64,000 bases of DNA from Episyrphus balteatus. Lineage: Eukaryota > Arthropoda > Insecta > Diptera > Syrphidae. Both the position numbers and the translations under genes were made by a program. Location: assembly GCF_945859705.1 (NCBI RefSeq), contig NC_079135.1, forward strand, positions 124,304,551 through 124,368,550, read 5' to 3'. Positions 55,201 to 64,000 of the stretch are shown one piece after another. The number at the start of each line of letters is the position of its first letter. Within the stretch, counting starts at the first letter, position 1. A model generated the notes under the pieces. It saw nothing but the letters and a program-made list of their open reading frames with translations. It was not told where the DNA came from and made no database searches.

Positions 55201-56097
55201 ATAGACTCTTTTGATCCTTGATTTTTTTTGCCAAGTTTAATGAGAGTAACAATATTTTTTTATTTATATATTTTATTGATTTTTATTAATAATATAAAAA
55301 AATAATCCAGCAATACAAAAACAAAATATATTTTTTGTACCATTTTAAATGTACTAGTGTTGACCTTCTAGGTAGTTTTCTACTTTAGTCATGACATCGA
55401 GAATGAGATCCTCGAGGACATGAAAGAGATCGGTGTTGAAGCTCTGTCCATAACTAATCAACCATTAACTGCCGATACCGCCGCTGTCATTGATGATGAA
55501 GACGGTACAGACTTTGCCAATGTTAGTACATTGAATTTAGACATAACAACCATGCTAGCTTATATCAGTTCCTTGACAAACGGAAGCACCAATTGGAGTT
55601 TTAAAGAGCCCATACTGACCGAACAAGCAAAAAGAGAAAGAGAATCCCCACTAAAGCCAGTTCTAGATAAAATCTTCGAAGGGAAACGATTAATTTGTTG
55701 TGAAACTGCATTTCAATCATTTCAAGACATTGTCAATTTATTGGCTGGTGATATGGAGAAACAACGAGCCGATGCCTTAATGGAACGTGTTGAAATCCAT
55801 AAAGATGTTGAAGAAATTCCAAATGAAATATCTGTGATAAATGTGGGTGGAAAAATAAATCCAAGAAGTTTAAAGATTTTTGCTTTTGGAATAACAATGA
55901 AGGCATTAACTGTAACATCGAATAAGGGTTTCATACGATCAGCTAAAATGCAGGTTAGTTTGTTTTTTGAATATAAATATATGTTTAATTTCTTTATTGA
56001 GCTTATTTTTGTTTTGCAGGGTATTAATGTTCCTGTTTTTATTCATCAGGCGAGAGCGTTAACTGAATCAAAAGAAACAACTGCTCAGCGTTTATAG
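52245..56097 (+). CDS. C7orf25/UPF0415 family protein
   Basis: Five exons join in frame: 52245-52397, 52492-52681, 52734-52870, 55372-55953 and 56020-56097, giving 379 residues. It matches the conserved eukaryotic family of human C7orf25 (UPF0415, with a C-terminal DUF1308). Shared stretches are INQEIKFLQK then CSNLTHYQFLV, RVDIVCDNGLKWIKAIARN, RASYGAKSILDQAEEF, NLDITTMLAYISSL, FKEPILTEQAKRERE, KINPRSLKIFAFG and PVFIHQARALTESKE. The cellular role is not established; DUF1308 has, as I recall, been grouped with PIN-like folds, so a nuclease-like ancestry is possible. The exon 2 start at 52492 (after CATCAG) is preferred to an AG at 52451 or 52463 because it alone gives family sequence. Intron 3 (52871-55371) contains a LINE 3' end. 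Confidence 0.88.
53522..53853 (+). mobile_element. 5'-truncated LINE 3' end in an intron
   Basis: The frame 53522-53731 reads FAELHPSVLYAPSIS, then LDISMSRSLFKSRLLTLLS and stop. This is the C-terminal signature of non-LTR reverse-transcriptase ORFs (MSRSLFKSRL near the end). A 3' untranslated stretch and a TAAATAAATAAATAA tail end at about 53853. It lies in sense orientation in intron 3 of the C7orf25 homologue. Its upstream limit is unclear; 53160-53520 may be part of it. Confidence 0.7.
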
Positions 56098-56701
56098 TTT
56101 AAGTGTAAATAAATAAATAAATAATTTTGTTGAATTTGCTAAGAAAATAATAAAAATATATTTTTTTTTTTTTGTAAAAGTTGATTTAGTAATATTTTTT
56201 TTTAGTTTTTCTTAAAATTAATTAACCCTAATACAGGTTGGTTATAGGTGCAAATGGGAAGGGTATAACTCGACTGAAGACAACACGATTTTGTACACCC
56301 CGACTCACACAGTTATTCCAGTCAACAAAATTAACCAAATCGTCCTCACACATTATATTACCTACTCTTCACTCTCCTCAAGAATCAAATAAACACACTT
56401 TAACCACCAACCAAACCAATAACAAAATCCGTCATAATTCTTGAAAAAATTAAACCCCAAAAAAATACGCCTTCCCGAGTCAAGTTGTCGTGAGTCGGGC
56501 TGGGGATTAAATCGGGGTATCTGAGTCGGGGTCTACAAAACTGTGTTGTCTTGAGTTGGGCTGCATTGCACCAGATCACAAACCAAATGTTTTGATTAAT
56601 TGGATAGCAGATTTGCTTTTTAAAGAAAAAAGTTGAGTATACGCCCCAGTGACTGATCTTTTCATACAAAAAGTAGTGTGAAATTTTCCTTCGATCTTTA
56701 A

Positions 56702-56928
56702 GTCTAGTACGCTACTGAAGCGAAACGAAAGTTTTTTATGTTTCCAAAGTAAAAAAAAAACTCTTTTGGAGCAAGAAAAATGACCCGAACACTTATATGT
56801 GAGTGAAAAATGATTTAAAACTCTCCAAGTATTCTATCAAAGATACGATTATCCATACAAATTTTCGTTTACAATTTTGTTGTGCTAATTTTGTATGAAA
56901 ATTTTCGCTTCAGCAACATAACTAGGCT
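56702..56928. mobile_element. MITE, GTCTAGTACGCTACTGAAGC (diverged copy 3)
   Basis: Inverted ends lie at 56702-56728 and about 56906-56928 (CGCTTCAGCAACATAACTAG). It is an older relative of 2111-2345. Confidence 0.6.
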
Positions 56929-57232
56929 TAGGAGACTAGAAAAGTCACCAATTCTTTTTTGAATTCAAAGAATTGCCGGGGATATTAATTGTGTGCGTTG
57001 TTCACTTTGTCATTGCAAGTCTTTTTAAGATTTTTGTTTGCTTTTATTTTACTTTGTACATATTTTTGTTTGTCAAAATACTTGTGATACTTTAGATATT
57101 TCCTCTGTGATTTCACAAGTATTTTGTTGTCCGGGTGGAAACCGACAAAACATTTCTTTTCGAAACAACAACATGCCTATTAGACTTTAGATGCTGAAGG
57201 CGCTAAGTGACATTTTCAAAAATTTGAGTAAT

Positions 57233-57363
57233 CAGCATGTAACATGATACAATCGAGTTTCGGCAAAACCTAATTTAGCTCAATCGAAGGTTTTCAATTG
57301 AAAATGCTCGATTGATCCAAAATAGGTGCTGCCACTGCTCGATTGTAAAAAGTTATGTGCTGG
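57233..57363. mobile_element. MITE, CAGCACGTAACTT family (diverged copy)
   Basis: Ends CAGCATGTAACATGATACAA and AAAGTTATGTGCTG, with internal CAATCGAG and GGTGCTGCCACTGCTCGATT. It is a decayed version of 58668-58837. Confidence 0.65.
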
Positions 57364-58667
57364 AAGCATTCAAGCCTTGTTCTACCATACAAAACTTTTG
57401 TATACAATCACATAATTGAAAATGATTGGGAAGAAAAACTACGTAAATAATAATTGTTTTAAAAAACCACAAAAGCATTGTATTTTTTCAAAATACTTTA
57501 CAAAACATTTTGAAATAAAACTTTATTTGCAAAAAATTAGAGATAATATAATATATATATATAATTTCTTCTTAATGCTCTTATAATTCTTACACAATAT
57601 CTCTACAAACGTCATAAAAATATTTAAATTGGTTTTAATTTTTTTTTTGTTTTTTTTTCTCATACTGATTTATATTATTTTTATTATTATTTTGTATTTG
57701 TATTATTATTATTATTTTTTCATTTGCAATAATATATAACTTTCTTCCAGCTTGTTTGATTTTTTTTTACTTAAATAATTTTTTTTTCTTCGTTTATGCA
57801 CATTATATGAAACTAATGAAAAAAAATACCCAATTAAAAAATATAAAGTTCCTTTTTTTTCGCTCTCATACACGCTACATGCAGGACAATAATCAATGTC
57901 AAAAAGACATACAGAGGGAAAAATTAAAAAAAAAAAATGAGAAGAAAAATAACCAAAAAAAAACCTTTTCCTTTTGGAAAAATAAAATTAGAACAAAAAA
58001 TTGAAAGTACATTTGAATTATGAATTAAATATAATAGTTATAGAAACAATGTAGAATAAGCATTTAAATTTTAACTATGAAAGAAAGAAATATTTTTTGT
58101 TGTTGTTGGGAAAGAGTTCTCATTAATTAATTAATTAATTTATATAATAACGATGTAGATTGCAAACAACACAAAATTTACTCTCTTTTTTCACATCTCT
58201 ATTTCGTTTGGGCGTCCATTGAAAATTAAGTTTTTAATATTGTTGGGAGCATCTACACAGATACAGAATAATTTGTCTCGCTATAGACCTGATACGTATC
58301 GTCTGAAAAAATCAAAAAAATAGAGAGAAAGAAAAATAGTTTTATAGAATCAATACTTTTTTAATTAATCTTCTTGTTAGTTTAATGAATTAAAGTTATA
58401 TAAAATGTGCGTTGTTGGAAAATCAAAATTGAAAGAATAAAAAATAAAATAAAGAAAATCAAACAAAAACGGAAAACTTATCAAGTTTACAATTATTCAC
58501 AAATTATTCACAAATTATTTGAAAATTATTCAGAACAGAATAAATGGATTGGTTAATTGATATTTGTTATTCAATAAGCTTCGAAAAAAATTTGAATAAA
58601 AATTAATGCTTCGACAAATAAATCCCTCCACTCATCAGTTGAGAAATATTTACTCACAACATGGGTG

Positions 58668-58837
58668 CCAGCACGTAACTTTGAACAATCGAGTTAACTC
58701 GATACAATCGAGCAGTGGCAACACCCCACTTGTATGAATCACGCATTTTACATTAAAAACCCTCGATTGAACCAAATTAGAAGCTGCCGATACTCGATTG
58801 TATCGAACACACTCAATTGTATCAAGTTACGTGCTGG
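58668..58837. mobile_element. MITE, CCAGCACGTAACTT ends
   Basis: Inverted ends lie at 58668-58681 and 58824-58837. Subterminal ACAATCGAGT / ACTCAATTGT arms extend them. 170 bp. Confidence 0.8.
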
Positions 58838-59391
58838 GCCCCAAAAGCTAAATCAATTAACGCTTTTTTTTTCTGTTTTAATAGATTCATTTGGTTTTCC
58901 AAAATCAAGTGTTCAATTTAAGTAAAAAAAACAAATAGCCCAATAAAGTTTTGGTTTTGATGCAAAATCCTCAGTGTGTGCCCTAACTAAAGTCAAACAC
59001 AAGATGGGAGAAATAAAGGAACTATGGGCCCTAGTGCTGCATTAAACAAACCTACAAAAATTATAGCTCTAAGGATACCTATTCTGTTATCGTTCCCAAA
59101 AATGATTCGGTTGATAGCCCCATTTCATTTCATGAATGAATGTCTCCAAGATGTTTTGGTGCATCAACAAAGCTTAAGATATCTAATGAAATTAATTGTA
59201 TCAGTATTGTATATTCTTAATCTTTTTAATGAATAAAATTTTACAACTAGAAAACACTTCACCGGTTATCTCCCAATTTATTTAAATGAACTCTGCTTCA
59301 CCTTTTAGTTCATTTAGCTCAGTAAAATAGTTGATTTCAAACATCATCATTTTTATTTTTACTACTAATTTTCAAAATAGATTTAGCATTG

Positions 59392-59520
59392 GGCAGGTTC
59401 AGAAACGTTAGGGAATAGTCAATTTTCCGTTCTCTGATTGGTAAAATTTCAATAAAATTCTTCCTATTTAGACAATTTTATTGGAAAGCTGACTGGAAAG
59501 TTAGATATGAAAGATCTCCC
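59392..59520. mobile_element. Left end of the GGGCAGGTTCAG MITE
   Basis: It matches 28917-29050 in order (GGGCAGGTTCAGAAACGTTA, TCTCTGATTGGT, ATTTTATTGGAAAGCT, ACTGGAAAGTTAG), again preceded by ATT, but the right end is lost. Confidence 0.75.
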
Positions 59521-61490
59521 TAACTCGTTTATATCGTTTGCGACGATAGTGATTATTGAAGTTACGGAAATCAAACCATTGTCGAAACTATATCGTTTTT
59601 GATAATCTAGTTACGGAATGACTCCCCTGGAAAAAGCTAGCTAAGGATAGAGCTGGTTGAAGAAGTTTTTTATTTGACGTCCGAATGAATGAATGAATTG
59701 TATCGCCACCTTAAGGCGCTGGTCTGGTCACCCTAAGTAAGTAAGAGTTTTAAGAACTAGAACTTTGTCAAGAAATCGGTCGTAGGAGCTTTGAACTTTT
59801 TTAAGTGGCACAATAAATCCTATAACCAGCATTATTTTGCTATTCGATTCGATGAAAATATTTTGATTCACTTAATAAATGTCTTCCAATCGGTTTTTGT
59901 AAATGTTGTTCTTTTTTGTTGTGCAACGCGTGGTATTGTTTGAAATATTCCAGGAAAACTGTTCGTTACTATTTAACTTTAATCATGATTTTTATAAAGA
60001 GATTAAACGAGGATTAGATAGCAGAATAAGGCTGAACAGATAAACTTAATTAATTAGAAGAATGAATTTAAGTTCAATTAAGAGCTGAATTTAAATGTAA
60101 GACCCTATTTGACTCCTATCGTGTTTACTAATAAGCTACAGTAACGTTTTTAACTGATAATAAGCTAAATAAAATATAAGAAAGCGAAGCTCAATTACTA
60201 TGTATTAATTTTAATTATTTATGCTTCAACATTTTTGTTAAGTGTTTGAGATGTCACAAAACTACATAGTATGATTTAGAAAGATTATTATTAATTATGA
60301 ATGTAAAGTTGTATTTAATGATTTTATTATTAAACTATATGTGGCATATTCAAGAGTGATTAAAACAAGCCAAAGAAAAATGAAGTGATTTGTTTTTTCT
60401 ATTCAAGAACGTACTTTAAGTTTCTCCAAAAAAGCTTGTTGATAATATCTAAGACACAGGGGCCAAACCACTACATTATTTGGATTTGGATTAAAATTTG
60501 ACAATTTGAAACCCACTTCTTCTTTCTAAATTTATAAATGAACAAAAAAAATAGTTCGTGTTATAAGTGTAGGAAAGAACACCAAACAAAAGAAAATTGT
60601 TGAAAAAATAAACTTATCATAACTAAATTAATTTATCTTATTTTATATCAGACAATATTTTTTGTGAGCAAGGTTTATTCAAATATAAAAAAAAAAATTG
60701 GTAACATAGAAGGATATTTAAAAAAATCCACGATAAAAATAAGTCAACAAAAATTTTTTTTAAAAAGTTGTTTACTTTGATTGTAGAAGTATTAGCCCTT
60801 CATATATTCAATTTCTACAGCATCAGTTGTAAGTAAATCATCGCTTAAGAATTTTTCATTTGCATTCTCTGCAAATATAAAAAATTTACAAAAGAATTGT
60901 GTGTTAATTAGAAATACCAAACAATTATTTGAACTCCTTAAAAATTGTTTCTAACAAAAAATCGCTAAAGATGAACATGTCTTAATAGAATTCTAAACGT
61001 TTTTAATTGTTAAAAGAATAACCACCTTCGCATTAGGCAAAGAATCAAAAATGTCTCATTAAACACATTTAAGCGATGATTTTGAATTTGATTGTCTTCA
61101 AGGAGAAGACAAGACTCACCGAAAATTTGGAATAAAAACTTGTTTATTTGACTTTTTTGACCTCAAATGCCTTTTTATTTCAATTAAAAAAAAAAAAATA
61201 GCCCTACATTTACTTATTGTTAATTTTTTTTCTTAAATTGTACTCTATTGAAATAAAATTTATGAAACTTTGATTAATTTTTTTTTTTTTTTTGAAATTC
61301 AACAAGAATCGAAGAAAAAAAAACCTAAAACATTTTAAAACATCAATTTGTGTAACAAACTAAGAGATAAAATAAATAATATAAAGAAATATTTGATTGT
61401 TTTATAAAGAAAATTAAAAAAAAATATACGAATAAAAAAATTAAACAAAAAAAGATTAACCTGCCATCTAGGGTTTTTAACTAAGCAAAA

Positions 61491-64000
61491 TTATGAATAA
61501 TCATCAATAAGAGACGAACCAGGATTAAAACTTGAAACCTTCGGTAGGTGAACCACATCGCGTCGGAACAATGATAAGTTTTGAGTAAATCTGTAAACAA
61601 AATTTATAAACATGAGAATAGCTACAAATTAAAAACAAAAAATAAACAACATACCTTTCTCGATTTTTGTTCGCAACATTTCGTTCAATGCCATCCATCA
61701 GTCCATCAAACCACTGTGCCATTGTCTGTTGCTTATCGATGGGTTGCGATCGAATAATATTTTCTTTAAGTGATCTATAATTTTATTTTTAGATAACAAA
61801 TTAAAATTCTGTTTTAAATACAATTTCAATTTTTTTGTTTAAATACCTAAAATAGTCTTCATATAGCAAAATGAGTACTAAGAGCGGACGGGACATAGAC
61901 CATTGATTCTTGCAGTCTTCTGACATAACCATATTTAGCAGCGTTGACATTATGCCCTGAAGAATTTCAGAATTCATCTCAACTACCTGAAATTTGGACA
62001 TGTTTTAAGTTATGTCAGTTTTTATATTTTTGCATTTTAAATCTTACCTCAAGGAACTGTGAGTTCTCCGGTGTAATATTACGGAGTTTTTTGTTGGGGA
62101 ATGTCGAAACTAGAAATAAATAATAATTACGTATATTTTTTAAAATTTTCATTAGAACAATTTTAAAATATGGATATTAAAATGAACAATTAATAAGAAT
62201 AGGGTAGGAACACATCGTTCAAGGGTTTACCTAATACTGCGTGTTTGAGAGGTAAAAAGGACTTCCTATTAACCCGGGGTCATCTTAACAATTACATTCA
62301 ACTTTTTTTTACTCCATTTTACGAAGTAAAATTAGCGGATTTTTCGACACGTAACTTGACCCAAGTAGAAGTATTCAGAATTTAATTTTGCTGACTAGGA
62401 TGGTGTTGTATTTGTTTATAGTTTGCGTAAACATAATTTTGCAAGAGACAGGAAACATTAAGACTGTGTTCGAGAAATTTAGATTTTATTATTTATATTT
62501 ATATCTCCTATTGCTGTTACGTTTTTTCTTTAAATTTCGTGTTGAAAAATATGCATTAAGTTGGAGCTTCAACTTTCTCATTCCGTCGATTGCTTTTGTA
62601 TCGGAGGATCGGATCTGTCAGATTGGTTTGAAACGAAAACAGGCGTTCCACAAGTCTGCATTTTAAGGCCACTCCTTTTTGCCTTATATATTGCTGATAA
62701 TTTCGAATTTTGATGTTTTGAAGCTCGTTAAAGAATAAGTCTTCCCGAAGAGAACGTTACTGGTAATTGTGACTATTGAAGTTATACAGGAATAAAAGTA
62801 CCAAGGAGTTCTAATCACGCACAAGGAATTGAAGTATCAGGGAGTTCTACTAACACACAACCTTAACTTCTCTAAGCATGTAAACAAAATTTTTGCTAAT
62901 GTCATTGCAAACTTAGTTGAAAAGCATCTATCTTGAGCAACTGAAAGAACATCTAAAAATATATAATAAGAACCTAAATCACCAGTTGCACTCGGAAGCA
63001 AATTACTTCTGTAATGAATTTTCGGTCTACATATTCAGAACACAAACTTGAACCTTATGCCTGTCCGAACTTAGTTGTCACAAGCTTGTAATCTTTGCAA
63101 CAGAATAGAGAACGAAGATGATATCCTTGTACTGCAGGAAATCCGACGATTATATCGTGGGCACAAAGCCAAAACTACGTTAGAGAGCCAACGCTTTGAC
63201 TCTCTAACTTAACGATAGTTTATTTACGGTAGTAGAATTAATTTTTTCGGAATGGGCACGTTCAGGAAACATTTAGGACTAGATATTTAGTCAATTTCAC
63301 TTTTTGTACTGAAATTTAAGTAGACGTGGAAATCGAGACAGAGATTTTTCTTGGAAGGATTTCTTTTGAATTATAATAATGAAGAAAAAATAATAAAAAT
63401 TATTCATGCTGTGAGTTTTATAAGTGTCCTTAAACATCAACCAAAAACAAGGCGTCTTAGTAAGGGTACGACACATCTAACTGATGAGCCCACTGTCGTA
63501 CCTGGACGAAACGCGTTGGAGTTGAGTTCACTTGAAGTTTAAAATTGAATTAAAGGAATTATAATTACCTTTAATTTGCAGCTGCTTAAATATATATGAC
63601 ACAACACAGTCCAATATTGAACAGCAGCATATAAAAATGGTGGAATCTGAAAATTGTTGATAAATAATTAAAATTAAAAAACAAAAATCAAATATATTTT
63701 CAACTCACCTAGTGCCGTTAGTCCCTTTGACAGACTTTCTAAAATATAAATAAATGCTCGTGGCTCCAATGAAGCCAAAAATGTAATATGATCTTGCGAC
63801 AAGCAGTTGAGAAGGTTATAGTACGACGAAGCAAGTTTTGGATATTCCTTTTTGAAAATTAAAAAAAAAAATCATCACATTATTAAATTTATTTTACAAT
63901 AAATTAAAATAAATAAAACCAACCAACAAATCATTTTGCTGAATAGACATGATTAATTTTGCAGCAATACTTAAAACATTGTCCAATGTATCATCACGAT
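61491..64000 (-). CDS. Ranbp16: Exportin-7 / Ranbp16, C-terminal part
   Basis: Seven exons are visible, the most upstream cut by the window edge: 64000-63924, 63847-63709, 63646-63569, 62109-62048, 61986-61847, 61774-61655 and 61590-61491. They join in frame to about 237 residues of a protein normally near 1,090. Exportin-7 is a RanGTP-binding, HEAT-repeat importin-beta relative that moves cargo through nuclear pores. Matches to the family C-terminus are DDTLDNVL, EYPKLASSYYNLLN, LSQDHITFLASLEPRA, CSILDCVVSYIFKQL, NQWSMSRPLLVLILLYEDYF, GIERNVANKNRERFTQNL and LFRRDV. The stop codon is at 61493-61491. Intron 62110-63568 holds an RT scrap, a MITE end and a hammerhead-like repeat. Confidence 0.93.
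62603..62713 (+). pseudogene. Non-LTR reverse-transcriptase scrap
   Basis: The frame 62603-62710 contains SDWFETKTGVPQVCILRPLL then FALYIADN. This is the conserved RT block normally written GVPQGCVLSPLLF.LYIND. It lies antisense in a Ranbp16 intron. Sequence on both sides is too decayed to assign. Confidence 0.75.
63254..63300. mobile_element. End of a GGGCACGTTCAGGAAA MITE
   Basis: This matches the complement of the right end of 28917-29366 (GGGCACGTTCAGGAAA, GACTAGATATTTAG) and is preceded by AAT. The body past 63300 does not match, so only one end is recognisable. Confidence 0.6.
63481..63512 (+). ncRNA. Hammerhead-like core in a dispersed repeat
   Basis: CTGATGA (63481-63487) and GAAAC (63508-63512) frame a stem II candidate (GCCCA against TGGAC, one mismatch) with a 10-nt loop. 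The interrupted relative at 50772-51915 keeps TGATGA, has GCCCA against TGGGT (full pairing with one G-U) and keeps GAAA, so stem pairing is preserved with base changes. A clear stem III with a cleavage triplet is not visible. Confidence 0.4.

Larger units (their letters stand above)
56098..61490. other. Convergent intergenic region, repeats only
   Basis: This lies between the 3' ends of the C7orf25 homologue (+) and Ranbp16 (-). It is very AT-rich from 57.4 to 58.6 kb and 60 to 61.4 kb. Repeats at 56702-56928, 57233-57363, 58668-58837 and 59392-59520 are listed. An inverted pair of GAGTCGGG-type sequence lies at 56270-56570 (GACAACACGATTTTGTA... against ACAAAACTGTGTTGTC). No open frame has a recognisable domain; a long noncoding RNA or missed small gene cannot be excluded. 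Confidence 0.5.

Noticed and set aside
57756..58004. Lys-rich open frame of 82 codons
   Set aside because: Low-complexity AT-rich translation with no domain or splice context.
1..64000. CRISPR arrays, bacterial operons, riboswitches or prophage
   Set aside because: No evenly spaced direct repeats or prokaryotic gene layout; spliced animal genes occur throughout.

Overview
The window reads as nuclear DNA of an insect, most likely a brachyceran fly that is not a close relative of Drosophila melanogaster (inference). It is AT-rich, genes are split by short GT-AG introns, every recognisable protein is of a metazoan family, and the gaps and introns are full of short inverted-repeat transposons (MITEs) and broken retroelements. 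I see no prokaryotic operon, rRNA gene, CRISPR array or intact virus.

Eleven protein genes are supported. All but the last lie wholly inside the window, and the spliced models below keep reading frame through every junction. In order: wda (TAF5-like SAGA subunit, +, 2932-4953); an ACAD9/enigma-like acyl-CoA dehydrogenase relative (-, 7218-12508); Erk7/MAPK15 (-, 14166-18052); a ZAD C2H2 zinc-finger protein (+, 24486-25759); the UDP-galactose transporter Ugalt (+, 29902-31088); a double PHD finger plus SAM protein (-, 33564-37025); Rft1 (-, 40036-43313); Syntaxin 16 (+, 45232-46437); Pno1 (-, 49680-50455); a C7orf25/UPF0415 homologue (+, 52245-56097); and the 3' end of Ranbp16/exportin-7 (-, 61491 to the window edge). 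They are unrelated housekeeping genes, not a pathway cluster. The closest functional theme is Golgi and glycosylation (Ugalt, Rft1, Syx16), which may be chance.

Between and inside the genes lies a dense layer of mobile DNA. It includes a decayed Ty3/gypsy pol (5.4-7.0 kb) and at least four non-LTR reverse-transcriptase scraps. It also includes a Penelope-like fragment with a GIY-YIG endonuclease remnant and a hammerhead-like RNA core (28.5-29.45 kb), a HARBI1-like transposase scrap, a tRNA-derived SINE, and many MITE families. Several MITE families show exact 3-bp target duplications (ATT/AAT or TTA), and several are nested. The first intron of the enigma-like gene is almost entirely a stack of four inverted-repeat elements.

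The observations most worth a second look are: the hammerhead-like cores in the Penelope-like fragment and in a second dispersed repeat; loss of the catalytic-glutamate motif in the ACAD9-like protein; a TDY instead of TEY activation loop in Erk7; a composite insertion with a readable empty-site relative (50.8-51.9 kb); and a partial duplication of the Pno1 3' end next to Syx16.
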